A stretch of DNA of 64,000 bases, from the NCBI RefSeq assembly GCF_900114825.1, contig NZ_FOUI01000003.1, positions 182,679 to 246,678 on the forward strand, read 5' to 3'. The notes beneath the pieces are model-generated. The model was given only the letters and a program-made list of their open reading frames with translations, did not search any database and was not told the origin of the DNA. This DNA is from Halopseudomonas yangmingensis (lineage in GTDB: Bacteria; Pseudomonadota; Gammaproteobacteria; Pseudomonadales; Pseudomonadaceae). Shown here in pieces: positions 44,642-55,100 of this stretch. The position numbers and the translations under genes were made by a program. Positions within the stretch are counted from its first letter, which is position 1. The number at the start of each line of letters is the position of its first letter.

Positions 44642-44917
44642 ATGGCTATACAGACCCCCGAAGCGCCGAAGATCGAGTTTCCCTGCCAGTACCCTATCAA
44701 GGTGATTGGCTCGGCTGGCGAGGGCTTTACCGAACTGGTGGTGTCGATTGTCGAGCGACATGCGCCCGGTTTTGATGCGACCTGTATCGATGTGCGTGAC
44801 AGCAGCAACGGCCGGTTTCTGTCGCTGCGGATGGAGATACATGCCACTGGCGCCGAGCAGTTGCAGGCGCTGCATGCAGAACTCAAGGCCACTGGCCGCG
44901 TGCATATGGTGCTCTGA
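44642..44917 (+). CDS. ybeD: YbeD/DUF493-family protein
   Basis: A 91-residue alpha/beta protein ([25 protein letters not shown]). It belongs to DUF493, a proposed regulator of lipoate metabolism, always found between dacA and lipB. Its stop overlaps the lipB start by one base (TGATG). Confidence 0.93.
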   Translation: MAIQTPEAPKIEFPCQYPIKVIGSAGEGFTELVVSIVERHAPGFDATCIDVRDSSNGRFLSLRMEIHATGAEQLQALHAELKATGRVHMVL

Positions 44918-45540
44918 TGCCGGCCCTTGACGTGCGTCGTCTTGGCCTGGTGGATTATCTGCCGACTCTGGAGGCGATGCGCACCTACACCGCCGAGCGC
45001 GATGCCGAGACACCAGACCAGATCTGGCTGTTGCAGCATCCGCCGGTATTTACCCAAGGGCAGGCTGGCAAGGCGGAGCATCTGCTGGCACCGGGTGATA
45101 TTCCTGTGGTGCAGGTGGAGCGCGGTGGGCAGGTGACCTACCACGGTCCGGGCCAGCTGGTCGGCTATGTGTTGCTGGATCTGCGCCGGCTGGGGATTGG
45201 CGTGCGCGAGCTGGTCACGGCACTCGAACAGGCGCTGGTAGAACTGTTGGACAGCTACGGGGTCAAGGCGGCGGCGCGGGCCGATGCGCCCGGTGTGTAT
45301 GTCGGCAATGCCAAGATTGCCTCGCTAGGATTGCGCGTGCGCCGGGGGTGCTCGTTTCACGGCCTGGCGCTGAACGTGGATATGGACCTGTCACCCTTCA
45401 GCCGTATCAATCCCTGTGGCTACAGCGGACTGCAGATGACCCGTCTGTGTGACCAGACAGCGCAACCGGTTGACATGCAAGAGGTCAGCCGGCGTCTGGA
45501 GCAGGCCCTGCGCCGCCAGCTTGGTTATCCGTTGTCCTGA
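44917..45540 (+). CDS. lipB: LipB, octanoyl-ACP:protein octanoyltransferase
   Basis: A 207-residue enzyme that moves octanoate from acyl-carrier protein to lipoate-dependent enzymes. The family motifs are [28 protein letters not shown], the catalytic Lys in [12 protein letters not shown] and the Cys in INPCGYSG. The 3' end overlaps the end of lipA, on the opposite strand, by 16 bases. Confidence 0.96.
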   Translation: MPALDVRRLGLVDYLPTLEAMRTYTAERDAETPDQIWLLQHPPVFTQGQAGKAEHLLAPGDIPVVQVERGGQVTYHGPGQLVGYVLLDLRRLGIGVRELVTALEQALVELLDSYGVKAAARADAPGVYVGNAKIASLGLRVRRGCSFHGLALNVDMDLSPFSRINPCGYSGLQMTRLCDQTAQPVDMQEVSRRLEQALRRQLGYPLS

Positions 45541-46592
45541 TCCAGGGCGTGCAGTGGAATAAGCTTCGGCTGCACTTCCACGACTTGCCCGGGCACTACG
45601 GCCGGAGCAGCCAGTCCCAGGTTGTTTTTTTCGAATACCCGGTCGGCCCGGTAGCTGGAGCGCACCAGCGGTCCGGCAGCCACCTCCATAAAGCCCATCT
45701 GCAGGCCAATGTCACGCAACCGGTTGAATTCCTCGGGGCTGACCCAGCGTTGCACCGGCAGGTGGTTGCGGGTCGGTTGCAGGTACTGGCCGAGGGTCAC
45801 AATGTCCACCCCAATCGCACGCAGGTCGCGGAAGGTCTGCAGTACCTCATCATCAGTTTCCCCGAGTCCGAGCATCAGGCTGGTCTTGGTCAATACCTCG
45901 GGGCGATGGCGCTTGGCATGCGCCAGTACCTGCAGGGTCTTGCCGTAGCCGGCCCGCGGATCACGCACCTCATGGGTCAGGCGCTCGACGGTTTCGACAT
46001 TCTGCGCAAATACCTCAAGCCCTGAATCCACCACCTGTTCAACCGCCGCCGGATCAGCATCAAAGTCCGGCGTCAGCGCCTCCACCACTACCTGCGGGGT
46101 GTTCTGCTTTATGGCACGGATGCAGGCTGCATAGTGGGCGGCACCACCATCATCCAGATCGTCACGGTCGACCGAGGTCAGTACCACATAGCGTAGCCCC
46201 ATCAGTTCCACCGAACGGGCCGTATTTTGCGGTTCCTCAAGGTCCAGCCAGCCATTCGGATTGCCGGTATCCACCGCACAGAAACGGCAGGCGCGGGTGC
46301 ATACCGAGCCCATCAGCATGATGGTGGCCGTGCCGCTGGACCAGCATTCGCCCATGTTCGGGCAGTGTGATTCAGCACAGACAGTACTCAGCCGATGCTC
46401 TGCCACATTGCGCTTTACAGCCTCGAAGCGCTCACCGCCTGCGGCCTTGACCCGTAGCCACCTGGGCTTGGGTTCGAAGGTCTTGGGCGCCTCGCTGCCG
46501 GCGCGGCGCTTTTGTCCGTCCTTGATCGCGGTAATGCCTTCGGCTGTGCGGAATTTCTCGCCGCTGGCGGGTTTGCGCGGAGTATCGGACAT
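45525..46592 (-). CDS. lipA: LipA, lipoyl synthase
   Basis: A 355-residue radical-SAM enzyme that inserts sulfur into octanoyl groups. The auxiliary cluster motif is [12 protein letters not shown] and the SAM cluster motif CTRACRFC. The start at 46592 ([11 protein letters not shown]) has GAGGAG ten bases upstream; a TTG at 46613 would add seven residues. In most pseudomonads lipA follows lipB on the same strand; here it is reversed and meets lipB tail to tail with a 16-base overlap, so it must have its own promoter. Confidence 0.95.
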   Translation of the reverse strand: MSDTPRKPASGEKFRTAEGITAIKDGQKRRAGSEAPKTFEPKPRWLRVKAAGGERFEAVKRNVAEHRLSTVCAESHCPNMGECWSSGTATIMLMGSVCTRACRFCAVDTGNPNGWLDLEEPQNTARSVELMGLRYVVLTSVDRDDLDDGGAAHYAACIRAIKQNTPQVVVEALTPDFDADPAAVEQVVDSGLEVFAQNVETVERLTHEVRDPRAGYGKTLQVLAHAKRHRPEVLTKTSLMLGLGETDDEVLQTFRDLRAIGVDIVTLGQYLQPTRNHLPVQRWVSPEEFNRLRDIGLQMGFMEVAAGPLVRSSYRADRVFEKNNLGLAAPAVVPGQVVEVQPKLIPLHALDQDNG

Positions 46593-46670
46593 GGTTGCAG
46601 GGCTCCTCGGCAATACGCGGCGGGCGCCGCGGGGCTGGCGCGCCGGATTCTAGCACAGCAGCGGTCCCGG

Positions 46671-47993
46671 TCAGAGTCCGCGCAGTTGTTCGAGCAGGGT
46701 GGCCGACGGATAGCCGTCAGCCGGTTTGCCCAGGTGTTGTTGCAGATCGCGAACGGCGTGTCGGGTATTCGCACCTATGATGCCGTCGATGCCACCGGGG
46801 TCAAAGCCTGCCTGATGCAGGCGTTCCTGCAGCTCTACCCGCTCGGAGCGTGACAGTGGTCGCTCGTTCATTGGCCAGCTGGCATGGATCTGGCCACCGC
46901 CCTGGAGGCGTTCGCTGAGCAGGCCGATGGCCAGTGCATAGCTGGTGGAATTGTTGTAGCGCAGGATGCTGCGGAAGTTGCCGAATACCAGAAACGCCGG
47001 TCCCTGATGGCCGGCGGGCAGTAACAGGCTGGCTTCAAGCTCGCCATCGCCGGGCATGGACATATTGCTGGCGCTGCGAACGCCCAGTGTCTGCCACTGA
47101 TTCAAGGGAAGCCGGATCGACATGTCAGCACGCGAATAATCAAAGCTGTCTGGCAGTCGCACTTCGATGCCCCACGGCTGACTGCTGCGCCAGTTGTTGG
47201 CAGTCAGGTAATTGGCTGCCGAGGCCAGGGCATCAGCGGATGACTGCCAGATATCCCGTCGGCCATCGCCGTCAAAATCCACCGCATGGGAGTTGTAGGT
47301 GGTCGGGATGAACTGCGTCTGGCCCATGGCGCCGGCCCAGGAGCCAAGCATGCGCTCGGGGCTGATATCACCGCGTTGCAAGATGTCGAGTGCCGCCAGC
47401 AATTGGCTGCGGGCAAACTCGGGGCGCCGGCCCTGATGGCCCAGCGTGGCCAATGAGCGGACTACCGAATGGTTGCCCATATGGCTGCCGAAATTGCTTT
47501 CCAGCCCCCAGATGGCAACCAGAATATGCCGGTCCACCCCGTAGCGCTGCTCAATTGCCCCGAGTGTCTGTGCATGGTTGCCGAGCAGCTGGCGACCGCG
47601 ATTTACCCGGTGCGCTGACAGCGCTCCGTCCAGGTACTCCCACACCGGGCGGGTAAACTCCGGCTGACTGCGGTCGGCGCGCAGCACCACCGGGTCAGGT
47701 TCCAGGCCGCCGGTCACGCGATCGAACAGTGCGGCATCAATGCCTGCTGCCAGGGCATCGCCACGCAAGGCAGACAACCAGTCCTGCATGCTCTGTTCCA
47801 CGGGGATTACTGCAACAGCCTGAGTCGGCTGACTGGCAGGTGTCTGAATGACGGCTGGTTGTGCCGCCGGCTGGGCACTGGCCAGAGCCTGTGTCGATTG
47901 GCCGGCGCAGCCGGTCAGCAGCAGAGTGGCAGCCAGCAGCCACAGGGGGCGGCCACGCAACAGGGCAGGGGAATGGGGCTGGTGGATCGGCAT
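46671..47993 (-). CDS. Lipoprotein lytic transglycosylase with peptidoglycan-binding domain (SltB3-like)
   Basis: A 440-residue second MltB-family enzyme. The lipobox LLLTGC places the acylated Cys near residue 28. An Ala/Gln-rich linker leads to the catalytic domain, with the glutamate in [15 protein letters not shown], a calcium loop [12 protein letters not shown] and [17 protein letters not shown]. The last ~60 residues are a PG_binding_1 domain ([19 protein letters not shown]). Start 47993 is chosen because it begins a lipoprotein signal peptide; the reading frame open beyond it overlaps the divergent SulP gene. The layout matches SltB3 of P. aeruginosa, also next to lipA. Confidence 0.92.
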   Translation of the reverse strand: MPIHQPHSPALLRGRPLWLLAATLLLTGCAGQSTQALASAQPAAQPAVIQTPASQPTQAVAVIPVEQSMQDWLSALRGDALAAGIDAALFDRVTGGLEPDPVVLRADRSQPEFTRPVWEYLDGALSAHRVNRGRQLLGNHAQTLGAIEQRYGVDRHILVAIWGLESNFGSHMGNHSVVRSLATLGHQGRRPEFARSQLLAALDILQRGDISPERMLGSWAGAMGQTQFIPTTYNSHAVDFDGDGRRDIWQSSADALASAANYLTANNWRSSQPWGIEVRLPDSFDYSRADMSIRLPLNQWQTLGVRSASNMSMPGDGELEASLLLPAGHQGPAFLVFGNFRSILRYNNSTSYALAIGLLSERLQGGGQIHASWPMNERPLSRSERVELQERLHQAGFDPGGIDGIIGANTRHAVRDLQQHLGKPADGYPSATLLEQLRGL

Positions 47994-48126
47994 GAGTGAC
48001 CTGGCAAAAATCAGTGAAATGAGCAACTTGGACTCTAGCATGCCGGCGAAGTTTGCCGAAGGGGAAAGCAAAGATGTTGCTGTGCTAGACTTCGCGCCCT
48101 TTCGAACTGGCTCCCGGATTGCAGCA

Positions 48127-49620
48127 ATGACCTTTTCCCAGAAACTCCGTTTCGAATGGTTTTCCAACATACGCGGCGACCTGCTTGCCGGTCTGGTGGT
48201 GGCGCTGGCGCTGATTCCCGAGGCGATCGCTTTCTCAATCATCGCCGGTGTTGACCCTAAGGTTGGGCTATATGCCTCATTCTGTATAGCGGTGGTGATA
48301 GCCTTTACTGGCGGCCGTCCGGGCATGATCTCGGCAGCAACCGGCGCCATGGCGCTGTTGATGGTCACCCTGGTGCGTGAGCACGGTCTTGAATATCTGC
48401 TGGCTGCCACCGTGTTGTGCGGGGTGCTGCAGATTGCTGCCGGATACCTCAAACTGGGCTCTCTGATGCGTTTTGTGTCGCGCTCGGTGGTGACCGGATT
48501 TGTCAATGCGCTGGCAATTCTTATCTTTATGGCGCAGCTACCCGAGCTGACCGGTGTTACCTGGCATGTGTATGCGATGACCGCGGCTGGTCTGGGAATC
48601 ATCTATCTGTTCCCCTATGTGCCGGTGGTCGGCAAGGCGATACCCTCGCCGCTGGTATGCATCCTCACACTTACCGCGGTGGCACTGCTGCTGGGGCTGG
48701 ATATCCGCAGTGTTGCGGATATGGGCGAGCTGCCGGATACATTGCCGGTCTTTCTCTGGCCGGATGTGGCGCTGACTCTTGAAACACTGCTGATCATTCT
48801 GCCTTATTCGGCGGCACTGGCCGTGGTGGGTTTGCTGGAGTCGATGATGACCGCAACCATCGTTGATGATCTGACCGATACCTGCAGTGACAAAAATCGT
48901 GAATGCAAGGGGCAGGGCATTGCCAACATCGGTGCCGGCTTGATGGGCGGCATGGCCGGCTGTGCGATGATCGGGCAATCGGTGATCAACGTGAAGTCGG
49001 GCGGGCGCACCCGGTTGTCCTGCTTGACGGCCGGCGTGGTGCTATTGCTGATGGTGGTATTTCTCAGTGACTGGGTTGGCCTGATCCCCATGGCTGCACT
49101 GGTGGCCGTGATGATCATGGTGTCAATCGGCACCTTCAGTTGGGATTCGTTGCGTAACCTCAAGCAACATCCGCTATCGACCAATATCGTGATGCTCGCC
49201 ACCGTGGTGGTAACGGTAGGCACGCATAATCTGGCCTATGGTGTATTTGTCGGCGTACTGCTGGCAGCGATGTTCTTTGCCAACAAGATGGCGCACTACC
49301 TGCATATCGGCAGCGAACTGGATGCCGGTGGTCGTCAGCGCAGCTATCGAGTGGTTGGTCAGGTGTTCTTCAGCTCCGCTGACAAGTTCGTGGCCGCCTT
49401 TGATTTCAAGGAAGCCCTTGATAAGGTGGTTATCGATCTTGGGCGCGCGCACTTCTGGGATATCACCGCTGTGGCGGCGCTCGACAAGGTGGTTATCAAG
49501 TTCCGTCGGGAAGGTACAGCGGTGGAGATTCTTGGCATGAATCAGGCCAGCGCCACCATCGTTGACCGTTTTGGCGTACACGACAAGCCGCAAGCCATTG
49601 ACCAGCTGATGGGGCACTGA
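48127..49620 (+). CDS. SulP-family anion transporter with STAS domain
   Basis: A 497-residue membrane protein: 10-14 spans from residue ~15 to ~400 with the SulP motifs [37 protein letters not shown] and [10 protein letters not shown], then a C-terminal STAS domain (about 400-497, [14 protein letters not shown]). SulP proteins carry sulfate, bicarbonate or other anions. The start is ATG 48127 ([14 protein letters not shown]), from which the family match begins. The next gene, a tandem Usp protein, starts two bases past the stop. Confidence 0.9.
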   Translation: MTFSQKLRFEWFSNIRGDLLAGLVVALALIPEAIAFSIIAGVDPKVGLYASFCIAVVIAFTGGRPGMISAATGAMALLMVTLVREHGLEYLLAATVLCGVLQIAAGYLKLGSLMRFVSRSVVTGFVNALAILIFMAQLPELTGVTWHVYAMTAAGLGIIYLFPYVPVVGKAIPSPLVCILTLTAVALLLGLDIRSVADMGELPDTLPVFLWPDVALTLETLLIILPYSAALAVVGLLESMMTATIVDDLTDTCSDKNRECKGQGIANIGAGLMGGMAGCAMIGQSVINVKSGGRTRLSCLTAGVVLLLMVVFLSDWVGLIPMAALVAVMIMVSIGTFSWDSLRNLKQHPLSTNIVMLATVVVTVGTHNLAYGVFVGVLLAAMFFANKMAHYLHIGSELDAGGRQRSYRVVGQVFFSSADKFVAAFDFKEALDKVVIDLGRAHFWDITAVAALDKVVIKFRREGTAVEILGMNQASATIVDRFGVHDKPQAIDQLMGH

Positions 49621-49622
49621 CG

Positions 49623-50498
49623 ATGAACACTGGGACAAGCACGGGTACACCGGGAGTCATTGCCTGTATTGACGCCTCGCGCTCCGCCTTGGCGGTCTGT
49701 GATTATGCGGCCTGGTGCGCCCAGCGCCTGCAGTCGGTTCTGACCCTGCTGCATGTGCTGGATCATTCCAGCTTTCCGGTACCGGGCGACCTCTCTGGCA
49801 ATATCGGCCTGGGCAGTCGCGAGTTACTGTTGCAGGAGCTTGCCGAACTGGACGAGAAGCGCGCACGGCTGATGCGCGAGCAGGGGCGGCATCTGCTTGA
49901 TGTGGCCGCTGAGCGAGTGCGCGCACAAGGCATTGTCGAGCCGTTGCAGCGCCAGCGTCACGGAGATCTGGTCGAATCGCTTCAGGAGTTGGAGAGCGAA
50001 ATGCGGCTGCTGGTCATGGGTCGCCAGGGCGAGGAGGGTGACTCGCTCGGGCAACACGTTGGCAGCCATCTGGAAAGTGTGGTCCGTACCCTGCACCGAC
50101 CGATTCTGGTGACTACCGGCGAGTTTAGTGTCCCTCGCCGTCTGATGCTGGCTTTCGATAACGGTCCGAGCACGCGCAAGGGTGTTGAAATGCTGGCCGT
50201 AAGCCCTCTTTTCAAGGGATTGCCGGTGCACCTGTTGCAGGTAGGGGCTGATACCGGTGATGCTCGCGCAGCCCTGGACGAGGCTGCTGAACGCCTTCGC
50301 CGCGCCGGCCATGACGTGCACAGCGAGATCCGCGCCGGAGAGGTGGAGGCCACATTGCTTGGCTATGAACAAGAGCATGATATCGACCTGATTGTCATGG
50401 GCGCCTACGGTCATTCACGCATTCGCCAGTTCTTCGTCGGTAGCACCACCACCAACCTATTGGCCCGTACACGCAAGCCGCTGCTGCTACTGCGATAG
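49623..50498 (+). CDS. Tandem-domain universal stress protein
   Basis: A 291-residue protein of two UspA domains. The C-terminal one has the full ATP-binding loop G-2x-G-9x-GS (MGAYGHSRIRQFFVGSTT). In the N-terminal one it is stretched by a residue (GRQGEEGDSLGQHVGSH). It begins two bases after the SulP stop and is surely co-translated; SulP-Usp pairs occur in other proteobacteria. A regulatory role on the transporter is inferred from this pairing. Confidence 0.9.
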   Translation: MNTGTSTGTPGVIACIDASRSALAVCDYAAWCAQRLQSVLTLLHVLDHSSFPVPGDLSGNIGLGSRELLLQELAELDEKRARLMREQGRHLLDVAAERVRAQGIVEPLQRQRHGDLVESLQELESEMRLLVMGRQGEEGDSLGQHVGSHLESVVRTLHRPILVTTGEFSVPRRLMLAFDNGPSTRKGVEMLAVSPLFKGLPVHLLQVGADTGDARAALDEAAERLRRAGHDVHSEIRAGEVEATLLGYEQEHDIDLIVMGAYGHSRIRQFFVGSTTTNLLARTRKPLLLLR

Positions 50499-50651
50499 TT
50501 GTACTCCCTGAGCGCTTGCCATCTGCAACCCGGTGAGCGCTTGCCGCACACTCGATCAAATCCGCCGATCAGCGTAATCCTGTTCAAATGCCTGCAGCCG
50601 TGGTAAAACCGTTCTAAACGGATGCAGCCGCTTGATAAGAAAAGGAAAACC

Positions 50652-50942
50652 ATGACCAAGTCGGAGCTGATCGAACGCATTGTCGACAAACAGGCGCAGT
50701 TGACATATCGGGATGTTGAACTGGCCATAAAAACCGTGCTGGAGCACATGACACAAGTGCTTGCCAGCGGCGAGCGGATTGAGATCCGCGGGTTTGGCAG
50801 TTTTTCCCTGCACTACCGGGCACCACGCATAGGGCGCAACCCACGTACCGGTGACTCTGTCCAGCTTGATGGCAAATACGTCCCGCATTTCAAACCCGGC
50901 AAGGAGCTCAGAGACCGCGTCAACGAGTCGCTGACCGACTGA
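50652..50942 (+). CDS. ihfB: IhfB, integration host factor beta subunit
   Basis: A 96-residue HU/IHF-type DNA-bending protein. The DNA-contact arm has [12 protein letters not shown], the sequence of the beta rather than the alpha subunit. The start at 50652 has an AAAGGA site. lapA follows after 65 bases, the normal order. rpsA, usually directly upstream, is missing: the upstream neighbour is the Usp gene. Confidence 0.97.
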   Translation: MTKSELIERIVDKQAQLTYRDVELAIKTVLEHMTQVLASGERIEIRGFGSFSLHYRAPRIGRNPRTGDSVQLDGKYVPHFKPGKELRDRVNESLTD

Positions 50943-51007
50943 TCCGGTATCAGTCAAGCGTGGCGCTGGGCTATACTCGCAGACCGGACAACTGCTGGGA
51001 GTAGGGC

Positions 51008-51307
51008 ATGCACTGGCTCAAGCGCGCACTCTTGATCATCATTCTGCTGCTGGTGGCGCTGGCCACTCTGGACTTTGTCCTGGAAAACCAGCAGCGTGTC
51101 CAGATCGGCTTTCTTGACATGCAGTCCCCCGAATTACCTCTGGCCCTCCTGAGCATACTGGTGTTCATCACCGGTAGTGCCTTAGGTCTGTTTGCCGGCT
51201 GGCTGGTCAGTGCCCGCCTGCGGTTACGTCTGCTTCGGCAGGGGCAGGAGCTCAGCCGGTATCGCAAGGAAGTCGACAAACTGCGTACAGAACCGATAAA
51301 GGACTGA
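51008..51307 (+). CDS. lapA: LapA, inner-membrane lipopolysaccharide assembly protein A
   Basis: A 99-residue DUF1049 protein with two membrane spans (about 5-23 and 43-65) and a cytoplasmic coiled tail. LapA works with LapB to control LpxC degradation and so lipopolysaccharide synthesis. ENQQRVQIGFLDMQSPELPL is the family's loop. lapB starts six bases after. Confidence 0.92.
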   Translation: MHWLKRALLIIILLLVALATLDFVLENQQRVQIGFLDMQSPELPLALLSILVFITGSALGLFAGWLVSARLRLRLLRQGQELSRYRKEVDKLRTEPIKD

Positions 51308-51313
51308 CAGGTA

Positions 51314-52504
51314 ATGCAGGACCTGTGGTTCGCCGGTTTGTTTGTGCTGGCTCTGGCGATCGGATGGTTTCTCGGGCGTCGTCAGGCCGTCCGCATAGGT
51401 GTTATGCCGGGGCCGCACGGCAGTGCACTGGACCGTCAGTACTTCATCGGACTCAACCATCTTCTCGACGAGCAACCTGACGAAGCCCTGGAAGCCTTTG
51501 TTCGTGCGCTTGAAATAAATCCCGAGACCGTGGAGACGCATATCGCCATTGGCAAGCTGTTTCGCCAGCGTGGCGATGTGCAGCGAGCCATTCGCATCCA
51601 CCAGAATTTGCTTGCAAGACCGGCGCTGCCGACAACACAGTCAGACAGGGTGCAGCTTGAGCTGGCCCGGAATTACCTTGCCGTTGGGCTTGACCCGCGC
51701 GCAGGGCAGTTACTGGACCAGTTGATTGCAGGATCAAGTGTAAAGGCCGAGGCCCTGGCCGACAGGGTCAGACTCAGCGAGCGTGAGCGCGACTGGCAAC
51801 AGGCAGTCGAGTACGGCACCTTGCTCTACCGGGAGCGGCCTCAGTTTGCTGTAACGCTGTCACACTATTATTGCGAACTGGCCGAGAAGCTCTTGCGTGC
51901 CGGTTCGGTCAGATCGGCGCGCAGCCGGTTGCGCATGGCCATGAAGAAAGACCCGCGCTCGTTGCGTGCCATGTTGATGCTGGCAGAGCTGGAACACGAG
52001 CAAGGCAGGCCGGCACAAGCCAGGCGATGGTTGCTGCGTCTGGCCTGTGAAGATATGGCCCTGATACCCCAGAGTCTGCCGCTGATCCATCGAATGGCGG
52101 CAGTCGGCCAGCTCGACGTGCTAGAATACCTCGATAAAATTCATCGAACTCAAGCGCCTTCAACAGATACGCTACTGCTGCAGGCCGAGACCGTGCGCCA
52201 GCGTGATGGCTCTCTCGCGGCAGAGCAGCTCATGCTGCGACAACTTCAGCGGATACCATCCTTGCAAGGGTTGTTGTATCTGGTCGATTTGCGTCTGGAA
52301 CGCCAGAAAGGCAATGGCCCGGAACAGTTGCTGGAGCTTCGCCAAATTATCCGTAGCCTGTATGCCGTGCGGATGAATTACCGCTGTGATGGCTGCGGGT
52401 TTTCCGCAAAAGCCATGCACTGGCAATGTCCGGCCTGTCATGCATGGTCAACCATGCGCAGGCTGGATCAAGCCGAGCCCGCAGCAGCACAGACAGCCCA
52501 TTGA
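51314..52504 (+). CDS. lapB: LapB, lipopolysaccharide assembly protein B (TPR)
   Basis: A 396-residue protein: an N-terminal membrane anchor ([20 protein letters not shown]), a long run of tetratricopeptide repeats on the cytoplasmic side, and a C-terminal rubredoxin-like zinc or iron site with CDGCGF and CPACHAW. It brings LpxC to FtsH. Order and spacing with lapA and pyrF match those of other pseudomonads and enterobacteria. Confidence 0.95.
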   Translation: MQDLWFAGLFVLALAIGWFLGRRQAVRIGVMPGPHGSALDRQYFIGLNHLLDEQPDEALEAFVRALEINPETVETHIAIGKLFRQRGDVQRAIRIHQNLLARPALPTTQSDRVQLELARNYLAVGLDPRAGQLLDQLIAGSSVKAEALADRVRLSERERDWQQAVEYGTLLYRERPQFAVTLSHYYCELAEKLLRAGSVRSARSRLRMAMKKDPRSLRAMLMLAELEHEQGRPAQARRWLLRLACEDMALIPQSLPLIHRMAAVGQLDVLEYLDKIHRTQAPSTDTLLLQAETVRQRDGSLAAEQLMLRQLQRIPSLQGLLYLVDLRLERQKGNGPEQLLELRQIIRSLYAVRMNYRCDGCGFSAKAMHWQCPACHAWSTMRRLDQAEPAAAQTAH

Positions 52505-52532
52505 AGGCCATGTTTTTTTCAAGGAACAGCTG

Positions 52533-53228
52533 ATGACAACCACATCTCCGATCATAGTTGCACTGGATTATCCGCACGCTGCCGATGCACTGACGCTGGC
52601 GGATCAGTTGAATCCGCAGGACTGTCGGCTCAAGGTTGGTAAGGAGCTCTTTACCCGCAGTGGGCCGGTGGTGGTAGAACAGTTGCAGGCCAAGGGCTTC
52701 GAGGTATTCCTTGATCTCAAGTTCCACGATATTCCCAATACCACAGCCGCAGCTGTTCGTGTTGCAGCCGAACTGGGTGTCTGGATGGTCAATGTGCACG
52801 CTGGTGGCGGGCGGCGGATGATGGAGGCGTGCCGAGAAACCCTGGCCCGTTTTAACGGTAATCGGCCGTTACTGACAGCAGTGACCGTATTGACCAGTCT
52901 GGAACAGGAAGATCTGCAGGAAGTGGGTATTGATATCGAGCCCATGGTGCAGGTACAACGGCTGGCGCGACTGGCGGCTGAATCGGGCATGGATGGCGTG
53001 GTTTGCTCGGCGCGTGAAGCTCGGGCGCTGCGGGCCAGTCTGGGCGAGGAGTTCAAGCTGGTGACTCCGGGGATTCGCCCCGACGACAGTGCTGCCGATG
53101 ATCAACGTCGTGTGGTCACTCCCGCCCAGGCATTGGAAAACGGCAGCTCGTATCTGGTGATCGGTCGCCCGATAACCCGCGCCGAGGCTCCTGCACAAGC
53201 CCTTGCGCAGATTCTTGCCAGCCTCTGA
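52533..53228 (+). CDS. pyrF: PyrF, orotidine 5'-phosphate decarboxylase
   Basis: A 231-residue TIM-barrel enzyme, the last step of UMP synthesis. The active site has [12 protein letters not shown], with the Lys and Asp pair, and [14 protein letters not shown] is the phosphate loop. The ATG at 52533 with an AAGGAACAG site is the only fitting start. Confidence 0.96.
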   Translation: MTTTSPIIVALDYPHAADALTLADQLNPQDCRLKVGKELFTRSGPVVVEQLQAKGFEVFLDLKFHDIPNTTAAAVRVAAELGVWMVNVHAGGGRRMMEACRETLARFNGNRPLLTAVTVLTSLEQEDLQEVGIDIEPMVQVQRLARLAAESGMDGVVCSAREARALRASLGEEFKLVTPGIRPDDSAADDQRRVVTPAQALENGSSYLVIGRPITRAEAPAQALAQILASL

Positions 53229-53235
53229 CGGTAAA

Positions 53236-53274
53236 CAGGGATCGCCGGGTTTAACTCGACTCAGGCGATCCCTG
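53236..53274. terminator. Hairpin between convergent pyrF and alcohol dehydrogenase
   Basis: An 11-bp perfect inverted repeat (CAGGGATCGCC at 53236-53246; complement at 53264-53274) has a 17-base loop. It lies between two convergent genes; no T-run is present, so it is a probable bidirectional terminator only. Confidence 0.55.
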
Positions 53275-53293
53275 CTGCAGAACCCCTTTCAAC

Positions 53294-54349
53294 TCATGGC
53301 TTGATGGCAATTTTCAGCACGCCATCCTTTTGCGCCGCAAACAACGCATAGGCCTCGACTATGTCGTCGAGCGCAAAGCTGTGCGTGACCATCGCGGTCA
53401 GGTCAACCCGACCAGAAGCCACCACCTCCATCAAGCGCCGCATACGTTCCTTGCCGCCAGGGCACAGGGTGGTCACTATATGGTGGTCACCAAGACCGGC
53501 TGCAATCGCATCCAGCGGCATGCTCAGCTTGCCGGAGTAGACGCCCAGACTGGACAGCGTGCCTCCCGGCCGCAAAACCCGCAGGCAGGACTCGAAGGTC
53601 TGCTGGGTGCCTAGTGCCTCGATGGCTACATCCACACCTTTGCCACCTGTCAGCTCCATAATGCGTGTCACCGGGTCGCAGTCACGGAAATTCAAGGTAA
53701 TGTCCGCTCCCAGCCTGCGGGCTACCTCCAGACGCTCCGGTACGCCGTCCACCGCAATGATCCGTGTTGCTCCCATCAGTTTGGCGCCGGCAGTCGCGCA
53801 GAGTCCGATCGGCCCCTGGGCAAAAATAACCACGGTATCGCCAATGCGAATGTGCCCGCTCTCGGCACCGCCGAAACCGGTACTCATGATGTCGGGGCAC
53901 ATCAGTACCTGCTCATCGGTCAGGCCGTCGGGAACCAGCGTCAGGTTGGCCTGGGCATTCGGGATCAATACGTACTCGGCCTGACATCCGTCAATACTGT
54001 TGCCCAATTGCCAGCCGCCCATGGCCTTGCCGCCGCACTGGCTGGACACGCCATCAAGACAGGAGTGGCATTGGCCACAGGGCGTGATGGCGCCGGCAAT
54101 CACCCGTTGCCCAACCTGGTAGCCGGTAACGGCAGAGCCGAGCTCGGCTATCACCCCGACCGGTTCGTGGCCAACGATAAGGCCAGGTGTGACCGGGTAT
54201 TCGCCTTTGAGAATATGGACGTCAGTACCACAAATCGTGGTGGTGGTAACTTTGAGAAGGGCGTCGGTGGGGCCCGGCTTGGGTATCGGTCGTTGTTGTA
54301 ACTCGATCTTGCCGGGTTCGACGAAAACGGCAGCTTTCATGGTGTTCAT
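53294..54349 (-). CDS. Zinc-dependent alcohol dehydrogenase (tetrameric secondary-alcohol type)
   Basis: A 351-residue medium-chain dehydrogenase. Catalytic-zinc residues are in TTICGTDVH and VGHEP, with CPDIMSTGF typical of the secondary-alcohol group. The structural-zinc cysteines are CGQCHSC...C near residue 92-106. The Rossmann fold is GDTVVIFAQGPIGLCATAGA. It oxidises alcohols or reduces aldehydes and ketones with NAD(P). Start 54349 has GGAGG about 8 bases upstream. A perfect ANR box lies about 70 bases upstream with a -10-like TATGGT and a palindrome. Confidence 0.9.
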   Translation of the reverse strand: MNTMKAAVFVEPGKIELQQRPIPKPGPTDALLKVTTTTICGTDVHILKGEYPVTPGLIVGHEPVGVIAELGSAVTGYQVGQRVIAGAITPCGQCHSCLDGVSSQCGGKAMGGWQLGNSIDGCQAEYVLIPNAQANLTLVPDGLTDEQVLMCPDIMSTGFGGAESGHIRIGDTVVIFAQGPIGLCATAGAKLMGATRIIAVDGVPERLEVARRLGADITLNFRDCDPVTRIMELTGGKGVDVAIEALGTQQTFESCLRVLRPGGTLSSLGVYSGKLSMPLDAIAAGLGDHHIVTTLCPGGKERMRRLMEVVASGRVDLTAMVTHSFALDDIVEAYALFAAQKDGVLKIAIKP

Positions 54350-54372
54350 GCAACGACCTCCGCAACGCTATA

Positions 54373-54385
54373 GTGGAATCTCCAC
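54373..54385. promoter_or_regulatory. Operator-like palindrome at the dehydrogenase promoter
   Basis: GTGGA-ATC-TCCAC is a perfect 5-bp inverted repeat with a 3-base centre. On the minus strand it overlaps the likely -10 (TATGGT, 54384-54389) and the expected start site, so a bound repressor would block transcription. The binding protein is unknown. Confidence 0.45.
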
Positions 54386-54411
54386 CATAGCTGTTGCGCA
54401 GGTAATGCGGG

Positions 54412-54425
54412 TTGATCTGTATCAA
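54412..54425. promoter_or_regulatory. Perfect ANR/FNR box upstream of the alcohol dehydrogenase
   Basis: TTGATCTGTATCAA has two complete half-sites. Its centre is about 70 bases upstream of the dehydrogenase start (minus strand) and 41 bases from the start site predicted by TATGGT, the geometry of a class II ANR promoter. The other neighbour, bfr, ends here and so is not its target. Confidence 0.8.
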
Positions 54426-54448
54426 AGCCGGCAGATCACCGATGGGGT

Positions 54449-54916
54449 TCAGCCTATCTGGGACTGTTGGTAGTTTTCCAGACCAATACGATCGATCAGT
54501 TCCAGCTGGGTTTCAAGCCAGTCCTGATGTTCTTCCTCGTCTTCGAGAATTTCACGGCAGAGATCTCTGCTCACATAGTCACCGACGCTTTCGCAATGCG
54601 CGATGGCCTCACGCAGGGCAGGGATGGCTCCCTCTTCGAGTTTGAGGTCACACTCAAGAATTTCCCGGACATTTTCACCGATCATCAGACGGCCGAGATC
54701 CTGCAGGTTTGGGATGCCCTCAAGGAACAGAATGCGCTTGGTCAGCTTGTCGGCATGTTTCATTTCGCCGATTGATTCCTTGTATTCACGCTCGCCAAGC
54801 TTGTCCAAGCCCCAGTTTTGCAGCATGCGGGCATGCAGGAAATACTGGTTAATGGCAACCAGCTCATTGCCGAGCAGGATGTTCAGATGCTTGATGACCT
54901 TGGCGTCGCCTTTCAT
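54449..54916 (-). CDS. bfr: Bacterioferritin
   Basis: A 155-residue iron-storage protein. The ferroxidase residues lie in [28 protein letters not shown] and [13 protein letters not shown]52 in GEMKHADK is the haem ligand between subunits. Start 54916 is chosen because it gives the usual N-terminus [12 protein letters not shown]. bfd lies 184 bases upstream on the same strand. Confidence 0.95.
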   Translation of the reverse strand: MKGDAKVIKHLNILLGNELVAINQYFLHARMLQNWGLDKLGEREYKESIGEMKHADKLTKRILFLEGIPNLQDLGRLMIGENVREILECDLKLEEGAIPALREAIAHCESVGDYVSRDLCREILEDEEEHQDWLETQLELIDRIGLENYQQSQIG

Positions 54917-55100
54917 AACGGGAACCTCGCGCAGATGTACTGGCCGACAAGTCTGGCCCTGTCGTGCAAGGCTGTCAAACAACCAAGTGCATGGCGCTTA
55001 ATGGCTCAGGAAGCGGGTATCCTGTGGCTGATTCCCTGGCGTGCCAGCGGCAGTCGCTGCCGGATTGGGCAGGGGGGGCTGCACAGCCGGTCGGGCAGAC

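Noticed and set aside
43334..45013. 559-codon open frame on the minus strand
   Set aside because: It runs antisense to dacA, ybeD and the start of lipB, all certain genes, and shows no domain of its own.
47993..48602. Extension of the SltB3-like gene upstream to 48602
   Set aside because: The lipoprotein signal peptide begins at 47993; the extra codons lie antisense to the SulP gene.
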